Below, in pieces: positions 46,201-58,595 of a stretch of DNA of 64,000 nucleotides. Every line of letters starts with the position of its first letter. Position 1 is the stretch's first letter. The translations under genes were made by a program, and so were the position numbers. The stretch is from Bullera alba (lineage: Eukaryota; Basidiomycota; Tremellomycetes; Tremellales; Bulleraceae): the NCBI GenBank assembly GCA_001600095.1, contig BCIX01000001.1, positions 4,737,198 through 4,801,197 of the forward strand. Reading direction: 5' to 3'. The notes beneath the pieces are model-generated. The model worked only from the letters and a program-made list of their open reading frames with translations. It had not been told where the DNA came from and searched no databases.

Positions 46201-46862
46201 CAGTCCCGTATCCTCATCCTCCACCACTGCGCATGCGGTCAGCATCTTCGCCCAACGTCTACCAAGAACCGAAAGTGATGGCAGCGCCTCTGCCACCTAT
46301 ACCGAATTCGGCGTGGGAGGAGCAGTCCCCCAAGTCGCAAGCCATGGCCCCACCTTCCATCGCTGCCAGTTCCTCCACGACGTTGGTTGGCGGCACGGCA
46401 TACTTTACCAAGCGCATCTCGGGCTCCATGAGCGGCGGCGGCAAGAGGTCATCCGGTGAATCCCACTCGACCGAGACCAGCGACAGCTCGCAACAGAGTC
46501 CCGCCACGCCATATGGTAATGTGCCCGGCAGCGTACCCTCCGTTTCGAGGCAAAGCAGTCAAGATGCCGTGTCCGGTCTACCGAGTATGGGCACCGGCAA
46601 CATGTTGGTCAAGGTTAGATGCGGCGAGGATCACTTTGTCATCGGTATGGCCGGCGACGTCGACTTTGCCACGTTCTACAACAAGGTCTCCAAAAAGATC
46701 AAGATGTGCGCAAGGGGATCCGTCATGAGCGACAACATACACATCAAATGGGTCGATCTCGACGACGACGAGGTGTCAATCAGATGCAATGCGGATCTAG
46801 AAGCCATGTTTGGCGAAATCAGGGATAGCGGTATCAACACTGTCAACATCATCGCCAGGTGA
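43227..46862 (+). CDS. CDC24: Cdc24, RhoGEF for Cdc42 (CDC24-N, DH, PH, PB1)
   Basis: Cdc24 loads GTP onto Cdc42 to set polarity, budding and mating growth. The protein is about 1,100 residues. The CDC24 N-terminal (calponin-like) region contains SLYQTCSTLRKRLRCVDGFP, SPLCHLYNLLIPAF and KTCQKYIAMFCMAMKQR. The DH domain starts at 44290 (VEELVASEKSYVQELEILVR ... FMIKPIQRITKYGLLLDAIL). The PH domain is split by a basic insert (FGDLWLDDQFTVTKADQPRE, YHVFLFSKMMLCCKEI, KGRIFVSNIY, WSVPQRHPNGW). A Ser/Pro-rich linker of about 300 residues follows. A C-terminal PB1 domain (MLVKVRCGEDHFVIGMAGDV ... IKWVDLDDDEVSIRCNADLE) ends INTVNIIAR. ATG 43227 (MAGVAIQHRPSMSNTGSISR) is chosen because an in-frame stop lies upstream of the 43210 acceptor. 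About seven exons. Confidence 0.97.
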
Positions 46863-47270
46863 TCTACGGGGTATCCCAATCAAGAATAAAATGTGCCAAT
46901 CAGCGACTATCCGATCACGAATAGCTTGTGTCATCTCCATCTCAACCTTTTGGTCATATCATCTTGGATCAGTGCCAATCGTCAATGTAGCAAGAAGTCT
47001 AGGAAGCAGTCAGCGATCAGTAAGAAGATTGACAAGTAGTCAAAACAAAGGGTTAGTAGGACGCCAGTGCGTCTAGTCAGTTGTGTATATAGAGTTTTGT
47101 TCTAACGACCAGCGATCAGTACTGTCATATAAGCTAGGGTCTTGACATCAATGTATCAGTACCGCCATACCTGTCAATCGTTGTCTCTGCTCCTGAGTGA
47201 TCCATCCCCTGAAAATGTTACGAGACCGTCTAAGTCCCCTGGCCTTTTGAGGCTTTTGCTCCATGTAGCG
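46863..47270. other. Convergent 3' intergenic region CDC24 / VMA12-like
   Basis: About 400 bp, relatively A+T-rich, with repeated cagcgatcagt at about 47011 and 47109. No gene is seen. Confidence 0.4.
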
Positions 47271-48282
47271 CTACTCCGGTTTGATGGCTCTACGACGTAA
47301 TCGCAGCTCTACCTTCTTGTCTTTGAGCTGGATCTCTGATCCGGCATCGCCATCTCCACTGTCGTCTTCCCTGGGCTTCTCTTCTGACGACTTGACGCCC
47401 GCGCTATGACTGCCGGTCCACATCTTGACCTCGTTCTCTCTGTTTTCCTGTAGGCGCCAAACGAATATCCAGAGCAGGATCGCTTCGGCAACACCAACGA
47501 GCACGCCCGCTACTATACCGAGGACGACGCTCTTCTCACGGGTGTAGCTAGCACCAGTGGTCCCGGCAACGTAGACGGCGAAACCAGAACCAAATATCGA
47601 GAAGAGAATATTGAGCGCAGTGGACATTTGGCGCGATAGTGATCGTAGCCCTTGGAATGGCGAGGGCCGGGGAGAGAGATGCGATGGTAGGTACGGATTT
47701 GGCTGGAGCGGAACCTTTGTGTCAGTAAATGTTGCCTGAGCGGTGCCGGATCAAGGTGTAGTAGGTATGTGGACGACCTACCTTGTCAGCGTTCTCAGCT
47801 GCTTTGAGCATTGCGAGCTGCTTTGCAGGTATGTACACCTGTGTGCCAGCTAGGAGGGCTATTAGGGAGTAATCACTTGAGTCTTATGAGATCGTAAGTA
47901 TGAGTCATGCTTGAGATAGAGCTCTGGCAGACTCACCAAGACCAGCTTTCTCGATTTTCCGTTGACCAGCTCGACTCCCGGCCCACTGTGCCAGATCATC
48001 CACTAGCTGCACCGGAATTGTATCCGGTATAGACGGCTGATCTTCATCTTCCTCATCCCGACCATCATCGTCGGTGAGGAGCGCTCGGCTATCGCTACTC
48101 TGAGTGGTGTCCAGGGAGGAGTTGGCTTCGGGCGCTTCGGTGTCCAAGTTGTGTCCTCGATTGAGTGTTTCTTGCAGTTGCCGTCGTAGGTCTTCAGGGA
48201 GATTGATCTTGCGGGAGACTAGTTCCTGTATTCTCTCTCGCAGATGAAGTGGCAGGACCAATAATGAGTTGAGCTCCACCAT
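47271..48282 (-). CDS. VMA12: V-ATPase assembly factor Vma12/TMEM199-like, ER membrane
   Basis: The family helps assemble the V-ATPase Vo sector in the ER. The N-terminus MVELNSLLVLPLHLRERIQE, then a disordered acidic region (LLTDDDGRDEEDEDQ). Then come IPVQLVDDLAQWAGS and, after splicing, the conserved motif LAGTQVYIPAKQLAMLKAAE. Two C-terminal membrane spans follow (ALNILFSIFGSGFAVYVAGT and SVVLGIVAGVLVGVAEAILL) with a loop TGASYTREK. The end is a charged cytosolic tail (EIQLKDKKVELRLRRRAIKP). Two spans near the C-terminus and a preceding ...YIP... motif match the ER-based V-ATPase assembly factor family (Pfam Vma12). Three or four exons. Confidence 0.82.
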
Positions 48283-48579
48283 GGTCAGGAGTAAGAGTCG
48301 AGCAGCAATTGAACAGCAAGATCATGACCAGCTCGCCATTTATAGGCAGTCAATCCGGCGTCGCCACCAATCCACCTCCACTTCGGAAGTGATGACGTGG
48401 AAGATATATCCGGGCCACCGGCGCCCCGGGCACGTCCAAGCTCAGCCTCCGCCATACAAGGTGTGTCTGTCATTGTGCTGTCCGCTCACGCTGTCAAGCC
48501 TGCTGTGCTCCCTTTGTACCAACCACAGCACTACAGAGTGATAGCCGCTGGCACTATACCTCACTGACACACAGCCAGG
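48283..48579. promoter_or_regulatory. Divergent promoter VMA12-like / otubain
   Basis: 297 bp between divergent start codons. No other feature is visible. Confidence 0.45.
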
Positions 48580-49762
48580 ATGGCAAGCGGTAGCAATACA
48601 GCTCAGGATGCGCAACATCAACAGCCGCCAGCGCCAGCAGCACCGGTTCAAGCGGAGCCTGCTCCGAGGGTCATTGACGAGAACACGGACATGACTACGC
48701 TCACGGACCAAGAGATCATGAAATTGATGGAGGGAATGGATCATCAAGATGCTGTATTGGACAAAGTGAGCTACGCCTTCCTTCGGCGACTCGAGTACAC
48801 AGCTCATGCTATCGCCTAGCCTTTGATCAGCTCGCCGGTGCCCCTGAGCGTCATAAGGGACGAATACAAGTTTGGCTCGACGGAGGTGGTCAAAAAGATA
48901 GATTGGCTACAATCGCATGGCTGGGATCAAGTTTGGCGAGCTCGAGGAGACGGGGACTGTTTCTACAGATGTAAGTCGGATCTTGATTGCTTGCAGGATG
49001 CCGGATTGACGTGAGGATAGCCTTCACAATCGCCTATCTTCTCCGGATCTTGCATTCCAGGGATCCGGAACTGGAGGCCAACCTGTCCTACGAGGCCATT
49101 CAGAGAGCTCTACCTGCTATGCAGGAAGTTGGATTCCAAGAAGACTTGGTAAGTGTGGCCCAATTCTCCGAAGACTCTTAAGAGGGATCGAGTTGAAGCT
49201 CTTTTTGACAGTATGAGGACTTTCTCGGACCCTTGCTGGAGCTCGTGAGGTCGTTTGCTCCTGAGAAGGAGAATGCTCCTGCTCAGACAGAGTATGGCTT
49301 GATCCAAGCTCTGCAAAATGCAGAGCGGAGCAATTGTATAGTGATAGTGAGGAGTACACTTTCTAGCTCGCCGCCGACAATATGCTAAAGACTCGCGCTT
49401 AGGCACTACGACTCATCACCTCTGCATATATCCGCACGCACGCAGAGACATTTGCTCCCTTCCTCTTCTCACCAATCACCTTTGAGCCAGTATCCATCGA
49501 CGACTTCTGTAAAGCGGAAGTGGAGCCTTGTGGCAAAGAAGCGGATCAGGCGCAAATCATGGCACTGGCCGAAGCCCTGTCGGTGGGAATACGTATCGCC
49601 TACTTGGATCGAAGTGAGGTGAACAGCACGGAAATCATCAACTGGGTGGAGAATGGGAAGGATACTTCGGAGGAAGCGAGACCTTTGACGTTACTGTACA
49701 GACCGGGTCATTACGATGTGGTAACGAAAGACGTGCTTCCGACAAACATCCCAGACTTGTGA
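48580..49762 (+). CDS. Otubain-type ubiquitin thioesterase (peptidase C65)
   Basis: Otubains cleave ubiquitin chains; OTUB1 prefers Lys48 chains. About 290 residues. The acidic/Gln-Pro-rich N-terminus (NTAQDAQHQQPPAPAAPVQ) is followed by TLTDQEIMKLMEGMDHQDAV. The catalytic box is WRARGDGDCFYRSFTIAYLL, with Asp and the Cys nucleophile in GDGDCFYR. Helices follow (YEAIQRALPAMQEVGFQEDL, YEDFLGPLLELVRSF), then LRLITSAYIRTHAETFAPFL. The end carries LTLLYRPGHYDVVTKDVLP, where the His of GHYD completes the triad. Five exons are consistent with frame throughout. The C-terminus is the domain end, as in OTUB1. Confidence 0.95.
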
Positions 49763-49887
49763 GATTGGAAGGCGGGTCAGGACATTTGAAGTGCGCGAAT
49801 GGAAGTTGTAGCGCACATGGATAGACCAGTGCCAGCATGCATATGTACATACTGATGACATTGTCAGTGGGTTATCTCCGAGGCTGA

Positions 49888-52800
49888 TCAAGCCTCTTCG
49901 CTGTTCCCGCGTCTGCCTCTTCCATACAGCTCTGACCGAAGTCTGGAATATGCCGGCTCACTGACGATCGATGCTTCGTCATCATTCTCGTGTCGTGGTG
50001 TGTGAGCAGGTTTGGATCCGGACGGAAGCTGGGCTACCGTGTTAGCCGGGAGAGAGGTTCGATGTCTTCGAATTTCGGCAGTCTTCCCAATACTCGTCGT
50101 TTGACGCAGCCCATACGGTGTAGTGATAGCTGCAGGTGCTCGACTCGACGATTCTGAGGCATTCAAACTGACAGCGCGTGTCGATCCAGGCTGATGAGAT
50201 GTGTTGCCTGCTGTGATGGAAGATCCGGGTCTGAGTCGACCCCTACGACGGCTATCCCGGAATCAGCAACAGCCCTCGACTTCATGTCGCAAGTACTGAC
50301 ATTGCACTGCGCTCGAGCTTTCGCCTCGCAGCTTCCTTCCACACGGCGAATACGTCCGCTGTGTCTCATCAGACATGTTCACGCCAAGCCTTTGTCTTCG
50401 GGCTACCCACCTAGTAGTTCCTGCCGCATAGGCTCACTCATCGATTTCTCCTTTTGCCTCATGACAAGCACTTGCTTCCAGGTATGGAAAGCCGTGCGCA
50501 TTATGCGTCGTTTGGTGAATGTCACACATGGCAGTCTCTTCACAAATCATGATCGTCAGCCTGAACCAAGGCGGGTAGTGACACAAACTCACCTTGCTCT
50601 TGCTCTTCCATTTGTCCCATACTGCGAACATCAAGGCGTCTTCGTGCCTATCTGCAACTTCGGCCTCCACAGCCCTCAACTTCCGCTCTTTGGCCAGATC
50701 GCGCCATTTGGTCAAAGCTGCCAAGGCAAGTCGATCGTCTCTCTCAATCAGACTCTGCTCAGCATCCAGTCGGAGTCTTCGAGCCTTTGACGCTTTTTGG
50801 CGCCATGTCACCAGGAAGCTGCGGGCGAGCTCTGCGGTATGTGTCAGCATGACCCTATACGTCGAGCGCTCACACGTACCTTCGTGTCTGACTTGCGTGA
50901 AGCTCTGCATTAGACGCTCAGCATTTTTGACAGTAGCAGCTCGCGATAGCCATCGAGACAGCGCTTCCCTGATCGCACTTTATGAGTGTCAAGCTTCGGT
51001 TGAGACCAAGTACTTACCGTTTAAGCGTTGTCCTGCGTTGTTGTGTCACAGCATGTTCCCGAGCCTTCAGCTCCAAGACTCTTGCGGTCCATTGTGTCAG
51101 AATGGAAGCCTGAGTCCGCTGAAGGATGATTAGAACAACGCGAAATTACGTTTCAAGGCTCGCCCACCTGGTCTCGGTTGCGCTGTAAAGCTAGTATCTT
51201 CACTTTGTCCTCCTTGCTCTGCTTCGTGAATGCCTTCCAGACTGGCCGACATGAGTGAGCACAAGGTTCAAATTCGGACGACAGATCACTCACTGTCAAA
51301 GCACGCTTTGACTCTCTCTAGCTTCTTCCTCTCCAGCAGCTTTGTCTGTTCCCTCTCGCGCAACCGGATCTTCCACGTCCTGATGACTGTCCTCTGCAGG
51401 AAGAACGCCCGAGCTTTCTGCGCCGCTACATCGTTTTCCGCCACAACTCGAGATGCGGTTGCCCACTTGTTGAAAGCTTGATAGAGATGCTTCATCTGGG
51501 TCGACTCGTTATGCAAGACTGCTTGGACCGCCGACTGCCGCTGGAACCCAAGCCGAGATCGCCAGCGTGAGAATTGGTTGTAGAGCAAGTTATGTTGGAA
51601 TTTGTGCTGAAGCTTGGCTCCTTCGACTGGAGGGTGAGTAAGTTATCAGCAGCATGCCCGGAGGATCGGCGAGTTTCGAGTCGCTCACCTTGTCTCGCCT
51701 TGACGAGCTCGAGCTGCTGCTTCCAGTGGGTAACGGCGGCCTTGCCCAGCCTGACTTCTTTCACACGCTTGAATAGGACTCCTCTCTCCTGCACGACCCA
51801 TAGATGAAGAGATTTGCGTACAACCTTCCGGTCGCGATATTGGGTCGCAATGCCATGCATGGCCTGACGCAGATCAGTATACATCGATGTGTGTAATTGT
51901 GGAGAATCAAACATACCTTGAATTGGCTCAACTTTTCTTTCAGACGGCCGAGAGCATATGACTTGATGCGAGATTCGTTAAATGTCCTCGCAGTCGTGGC
52001 GTCGAGGCTATCGTCAACAGATCAGTCAAAGGATGATGCACAAGGTCTTAAGCTTACTGTCTGCTTCGCCAAGTGTCCCAGACGGATCGCTGCAACTCCG
52101 CTTGTCTTCTTGAGGTAGCCTTTTCCTCTGACTCGGCCAGAGCGGCCCTTCTCCGCCATTCGCCAAAGACCGTTCGCTGCAGGTCCGACTTCTTCTTTTC
52201 GAGCACAGTGTCGAGGGCAACGCTGAGGCCGGTCTTTGCCTGCCATATCGACAAGTGCTTGGACAGCGTAGTGGAGATGTAGTGGTCGTCCGCAATTGCA
52301 CCATCCACGCGAGTCCTGGTAGAGTCGTACCATTTCTACGCAGCATGTCAACGGAACACTCGCTGATGTTGGTTAGCGATACTTACGTCGAAGGTATTGG
52401 CTAATTTGCGCGAGGAGGAAGCCTTCACAAAGGCCTTTTCGCGCTGCTTCATATCTCGCTCCCACCTCGTAGTCCGACGCTGGACCAAGTCTTGACGCCA
52501 TTTCGTCCAGCTTTGCTCCAGTCTTTCGGAGTCTTTGCGAGCAAGGTATGCGGCTAGCCGACGAGCGTTCTCGCGCTTTTTCAGCTTTGTAGCCCAGAGG
52601 TCGAACTTTGTTGAGAGGAGGTGCGACCGATGATGTGCGTCAGCAGTACCTGGTAGTGCCAGAATCCGGTCGTGTTCGGATTTCCACTTTAGCAGAGTCT
52701 GTCGTAATAGGATTGTTGACCGCACAGTATCGATCTGACCGGTCGTTTGCTGATTGGATATCAGCCTGAAATACCAGGACAGAACACTGCACACTCCACC

Positions 52801-53802
52801 CACCTTTACCCAGTCGTACGACTCGTGCCATACGTCCCAGCATCTGCCCATGAGACCGGTCCGATAAAACTCATCGGCTCGATTCTCCATCTCGCGCAGC
52901 GTGTCCTCATCTTCTTTGTATCCCTCCCAGCTCAGAGGCGCAGCTTTCGGCGTGGACGGAGATTCGGGTTTAAGAGATAGATTGTCTATACGCTCGCTGA
53001 CGTCTGAGACCGAGTAGGGTGGAAGAGGTGGGTCTTTCACATCCAAGCCGAACAGACCACCTTTTGTGGCCTGAGCATTAATCGGGGTCGATGTCCTTGC
53101 TGGTGGATTGAGTGAAATGGAATCGTAGCCATAATCGAGGGATTGGGATGGCGTATACCCCACCATGGAGCGACTGTCTCGGATCCTCTTGTCACCCATG
53201 CTCTTCCTCGGAGAAGGGCGCAGGGCACCGACAATCGACTCGGCATCACCATCATATGTTTCATCCCCAAATGCCTCGTCGAGGTCAGAACTTGCAGAAG
53301 CGAGGAATGGAACTCTGGCTCTGGTCTCCGCTATGCGAGACCGACTGAGGTCGTCGCTGATGCCTTGCAGGACGAAATTTTTGGTGTTCTGGGTCGCTTT
53401 TGAGCGTACAGCTGACTTCTCGTAATACTTGACATCCTCCAAAGCGTCAGATTCGATCCTCGAGCGCTTGAAAGCGTCCCATCGTTCGCCCCAGTTGGCA
53501 GCTCTTATCACACCAAGCTTGAGCAGGAACTGGTAGTAGGCGGTATCCGACGACGCCGAGAGACCACTGGGGATATTTAGTCAGCGTCCATCACTGTCCC
53601 AGGTCTAGGTTCCCACTACGCACTGTTCTTGCAGTACCTGTCCGTAAGCTCGATATACGGATGGAAAGGAAGTCGCGCTTCGGGGAGACCTGTCGATAAT
53701 GGCTTCGACAATGTCAAAGTCCACTGCCTCGAGTATAGACGAAGAAATGCCTGATAACGAGGTGGAGAGGGTCGCGCTGTCCCCTCCAAAGCTCGTCGCC
53801 AT
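49888..53802 (-). CDS. SFI1: Sfi1-like centrin-binding spindle-pole protein
   Basis: Sfi1 is a long helix of repeats, each binding one centrin (Cdc31), and it drives duplication of the spindle-pole-body half-bridge. About 1,100 residues. The start is MATSFGGDSATLSTSLSGIS with a helical N-terminal domain (DTAYYQFLLKLGVIRAANWG ERWDAF). A Ser/Pro-rich stretch follows. From about 52.9 kb onward there are many repeats with a central Trp, such as RCWDVWHESYDW, LLKWKSEHDRILAL, LWATKLKKRENARRL, SWTKWRQDLV, HLSIWQAKTG, VFGEWRRRAALAE and VWDTWRSRQ. These match the Sfi1 pattern (L-x3-W-R/K). The basic C-terminus ends LYGRGRRGNSEEA. About a dozen short introns fall between repeats. It is divergent to the CASP gene, whose start is only 291 bp away. 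Confidence 0.92.
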
Positions 53803-54093
53803 GCGCTGCGGGCTGTCGTTGATGTACGTCGTCAGTTATCGCATTCATCATGCATCCGTCATGTCCATCCTAGGCCCTAGCTTGTCAACATGCATCTTTG
53901 GATCTGCCGTACGCGTTTCAGGCGCGGCGGCGATCTCCGCTTACACCCAAAGTCAAAGTCACAGCCAGCTGTAGATCACCAGACCCTACCAGACCCTAGA
54001 GCCTCTCTCGCTGTCGAGTGGTTGTCTACATCTATCTGCAGGTCTCTCAAAACTTGTCTGCAAGAAGACTTAGCCCTCCCGGCGATACTCAGT
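53803..54093. promoter_or_regulatory. Divergent promoter SFI1 / CASP
   Basis: 291 bp between divergent starts. A partly duplicated cagaccctaccagaccctag lies at 53981-54000. Confidence 0.5.
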
Positions 54094-56775
54094 ATGGCTG
54101 AACAGAACTTTTCGGCCGCTTTGGCGACATGGAAGGGTGAGTGCCGGATGCTCGGTCTCGCTTCACGTGGAGGACTGACGAATCAACGCAGATATCAACC
54201 TGTCCGAGCTGCAGAAGTCACTCGACTCTACAGCTCTCGAGCTGGTAGATAATCAGAAGGAGAATATGGTGGGGAGGAAGAAGCTAGCGGAACAGACAAG
54301 GGGTGAGTCTTGATGTCTGAATTGGGAACCAGCTGACAGTGTGGCATAGAATTTAAGAAGCTGCCAGATGACACTGAGAAGTTTTCCGCGATCAAGGTCC
54401 TGCTCAAGGCATACCAGTCCGAGATTGACTCTCTCACCAGACGGTCAAAGATGTCCGAGACGTCATTCTTGAATCTGTACAAGCTATTATCAGACGCACC
54501 GGATCCGTACCCCCTCCTGGACGCCGCCGTGGATCAGACGGTCAAGGTCGCCGAGGCGAGAATGCTAGAGAGCGAGATGGCTAGAGTCAAGGAAGAGAAC
54601 AACGAGTTGAAGAAGAAGATAGAGGAGCTCAACTCGGTGGAGGACAAGAAGAAGAAAGCGGAGAAAAAGGCCGACCAGCTCGAAGAGAAGGTCAGTACCA
54701 TGGCGAATCGGCCAATGCCGGTCTTACTGACCAATGCTTCCAGATGAACGACCTGATTCAAGAGAGAGTCACTCAGAAGGAGAACGAGCTGAATGCCGAG
54801 TATGACGAGCGACTCCGGAACTACGACGAACGGTGAGTTCAATGGTGAGCTATAACGCGGAATCTAACCCGTGGGACAGAGAGAAGGACCTTCAAAGACA
54901 GGTACAAACCGCTCGAGATCAGCTCCGGGACATGCACACTTCCAACGAGAGTACCCAGGCGAAATTAATGGATGCTAGTCAGCGTCAGGGTGAGAGACTG
55001 CTCCATGTAGGTACCCGGGATCCTTGGCTGACCAGGCTGTATCAGAGTACGATGTTGCCGCACGTCTCGCTGAGCTGGATATGGTCGTCGCTGATCTGAC
55101 GAGAGCAAACGAAAGAGTTGCAACGGTGGAGAGGCGAAACGTAGGTCTGCCTCAAGGATCGCCACGACCAGATTTGCTGACCGTGTGATAGGAACTGCTT
55201 CGGTCGGAAATCGAGTCTGTGCGCAGTGGATCAGGTCAGGCCGATCGGTAAGTGACATCAGGACGGCATACAGGTCAGAGCTCATATCTTCTCAGTGTCC
55301 AGGCGCTCGAAAGTCAGATTACGGAGCTCGAAGCCGAAGCCTCGAAGCTGCTGAAAGCCTTGGACTCTCTGAAAGAGTCGAAAGCTGAGGCTGATCGTGC
55401 GGAGAGCAAGCGCGCGGAAGAGACCAGCAAGGAGATCGCGACTCAGGTTGGTCACCGCGCGAAGACGACCTGGTCAGGGGCTGACGGGATGTTAGGCGAC
55501 TGAGATTGATGGTCTGAAAGCCAAGGTCAAGCAATTCTCAGACTATGACGAGATTAAGCGAGAGTTAGAGATCATGAAAGTGAGTGATGGGCCGACATAC
55601 GAGAAGGATCTCTCTGACAATACTATAGTACGTCGAATTTGCTGGAGCCGACTTTGATACCGACGACGATGTTCACCTTCCCGACCCCAATGCTGACGTG
55701 GCCAACAAGCAACTCGGTCGCTCGCTGGAAAACTTGTTGGTCGCCAAGAACAGGCGGTTACTGGAGGAGTTGACAAAGCTGCGAGTGTCATGGGAGGATC
55801 TGTCGAATCTGCATCACAAAGCGGAGGACCATGTGGAGACTCTGCAAGAAGAGCTGAATAGACAAAGAGGATTGAACGAGAAATTGGAGAACGACCTTAT
55901 CAGCGTGAACAGGGAGGACAAGGGCAGCTCTGCCCCTGCTCAGGGCCTGGCTGGTCTGGATATCGGTGGAAAGCCGTCCGTGAGTGCTGCCTACAGTGCG
56001 CATAGCGTCCGGGTGCTGATCGGATTTGAAGGAGGGCCGGGGTTCTCCTGCGTCGACCGCCGCTAACGGCGATTCGTCAATTCTGCCCATCGTCACTTCT
56101 CAGCGAGACCGCTTCCGACAGCGGAACGCGGAATTGGAAGAGGTAAGCTCGGCCTCGACTATATTACAACGACAATATCTGATGCTATCAGTAGGAGCTG
56201 CGCAAACAATTCGAGGCAATTTCCGATCTACGATCAGAGATCAAGTCACTTCAAGCGGACAACCTCAAACTGTACGAGAAAGTCCGGTACATGCAGTCCT
56301 ACCGGGACGCTGGCGGTTCGATGCCGGCTGCCGGTCCATCGTCTAGCGGTGGTGGGCTCTTGAATGGAGTCATGGGCAGGCGAGAGGACGAGATTGGCAG
56401 GTATAAGGACAAGTACGAAGAAAGCATGAACCCCTTCGAGGCGTTCAAGGGTAGGGTAAGTCGCATCGTCAGCGCTGGAGTTCGTGAGGAATTAAGATTG
56501 ACGGGCGATCTAGGAGGCACAGAGGGCGATTCAGGCATTGAATCCTTTGGAGAGAGGCGTGTTCGCCCTGACAAGAGCAATCATCGGGAATAAAAGAGCG
56601 AGGAGTTTGTTCATCTTGTATGCTGGATCTTTAGTAAGTGATCTGCGCAAAATAGGCCGCGGCAAGTCGCTGATGATGTCGACAGCATTTGTTGATACTC
56701 TTCGTGCTGTGGAACACCATGTCTGCAAGCGACGCCTCGAATCACGATCCAATAAAGATTCAGCCCATACATTGA
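54094..56775 (+). CDS. COY1: CASP/Coy1-type golgin, Golgi membrane protein
   Basis: CASP (yeast Coy1) is a coiled-coil protein anchored in the Golgi by a C-terminal membrane span and acts in retrograde traffic and tethering. About 670 residues. The start MAEQNFSAALATWKDINLSE is typical of the family. It continues LQKSLDSTALELVDNQKENM, EFKKLPDDTEKFSAIKVLLK and AYQSEIDSLTRRSKMSETSF. Long coiled coils follow. The conserved C-terminus includes MNPFEAFKGR, then ALNPLERGVFALTRAIIGNK, then ARSLFILYAGSLHLLILFVL (membrane span). It ends NTMSASDASNHDPIKIQPIH with a TGA at 56773-56775. The last exon lies beyond a GTAAGT...GACAG intron at 56635-56680. Roughly 14 exons. The final residues face the Golgi lumen. 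Confidence 0.95.
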
Positions 56776-56895
56776 TGGTATCTCGGGATGTAATGATACG
56801 TGGTCGCCGAGCCTCTTGCCTCTTGCGACCAGACTCTCGGTGTCTTGATGTCCATTGTCCTTTTTCAGTCGTCTGTGTGACGAAATCTTCTGAGC

Positions 56896-58595
56896 TCATT
56901 GGCCGAACCTCGCCAGACGCCTTCGCCTGATCTCATCTACGAAAGGGCCAGTCAGTTCTCATCGGTGAATTCGGTCAATACGACCTACCTGCGGAAACTA
57001 CTTCAGCTGGACCATCGTCATCATCGTCCAGCTCCTCCTTGAATTGCGAGCCTGCTACAGGCCCACTTGCGACACCCCCAGTATTGACATGATCGGCCAC
57101 AGCTGCACTAGGCGTCGTTGCCGTGGGTGTGGCCTTCTTCTGACCGATTTTTGGTTTGGGCTCTTCCTTCGGAGGTTCCCATCCCGGTGGCAAGTCGTCC
57201 ATGCTGGCTTTCAGAGCAGCTTGTAGAGCCGCGTCCTCGTCGTCATAACTCCTGCTCTGCATCGAAAAATCCAAGACCGGCTCTTGCCTCCTGCCTCCGC
57301 GAGCTCCACGCAGATCATCGTCCAACGCATCCTCGTAGGTGTCGTCGTCCAACTCCTCGTCTTCTGCATCCTCGTCCGGGTATGGGTCTGAAGACGCTTC
57401 GGGAAAGGTGCCAGTCTCATCGTCGAGTACATCTCGTTCGGCGTCATTGTGCGAAGTCAATCCTCGGGCCGTATTGCGAGGAGGTTTCGGTGGTTGCGTT
57501 TGGGCATACGGATCTGCAGGGTCCGCCTCGGCGGTAGGGTCTATGAGATCATCTTGCCTGCGTCTGCGTCGACTAGGAGGAGATGCTGAGCCGGTAGGTG
57601 GGGTTATAGGCTCCGAATCCACCGTCGGTTGATCCGGGTTTGTCGATGTAAGTGGGACTCGGGAGCCTGAACAAGTCAGCGCCTGGATAGACTCATTATC
57701 AAACGAGACTCACTGCTAGCTGTCGATGGGCCTGGACCTGTACTTTCCTTACCTCTTCCAGATGGCTCCCCGAGGGCGACTGCTATTCTGTCTGCTTCGC
57801 ATTCAGGCAGCGCGCCAACTCCACCATCATTCCATCCTTCCCCTTCCTTGAGCTGGTTCCCGCTGGCTCTGCGCACGACAAAGACGGAATATCCTTCTTT
57901 CTCCGCTTGTATTAAAACGAGGCGGAGGTATGTTGGCGAGATCCACTCCGGTCCTTGGGTCAAGAACGAGTTCATGTTATACCACCTTCTCGTTGAGTTG
58001 GCTGGGAACGGCTGAGGAGCGAATCGTCTCAACGCGAACCAATGTGAGGAAAGATTGAGCACGAAGGCAGCCTGCTCCCTGGTAAGGCGTCAGTCTCCAC
58101 GTGTCCGTGCAGTCTGGGGCCGATGCTCACTCTGGGTGTTCTTGATACCTCTTCATCGCTTCCCCTCTCCATCGTACCAGTGACAATCCCCAGACTTCCA
58201 TAGCTCGCTCGAGCACGGATATGGAGAAGAAACCAGTGTCATCGTAGTTGAAGGACTTCTTGTTCTGATTGTCGGTGGCCAGCTGGGCATTCTCATCGAG
58301 GTCGAGTCTGGCATGAAGGCTCTCAGCACACAAACTGGTACAAATTGGTCAGAGCCTTACCTTTGGGCTATTTCCGCCAAATCAAACTCGTCAAAGATGT
58401 GCTGCTGGAGGAGGTTGTTCCTGTTTAAGATCAGCTCTGCGTCACTGTCGGGAGCTATCCACATACAGGCAGTGCTGAGCACAGAGTTGGGATCCTGGCT
58501 CCTGGCTCTCCCAGAACATATCTATGGATCGGTCGTCAGAGGAAGGAAAGTCACACCTGTCGTTGCGCTGTGGACTTACACGGCACGAGGTCCAT
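56896..58595 (-). CDS. Ataxin-3-like Josephin-domain deubiquitinase
   Basis: The Josephin domain is a cysteine protease that trims ubiquitin chains. About 460 residues. The start MDLVPY is spliced to MFWESQEPGSQLCAQHCLNN, which holds the oxyanion Gln and catalytic Cys (SQLCAQHC). LLQQHIFDEFDLAEIAQSLH, then SFNYDDTGFFSISVLERAME follow. Next come LNLSSHWFALRRF (catalytic His) and WYNMNSFLTQGPEWIS (catalytic Asn). The tail is acidic and has a ubiquitin-interacting motif (DEDAALQAALKASMDDLP). It ends DEIRRRRLARFGQ after a short last intron at about 56935-56985. There is no polyglutamine tract. The stop lies 120 bp from the convergent CASP stop. It is the second deubiquitinase gene in the window after the otubain. 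Confidence 0.94.
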
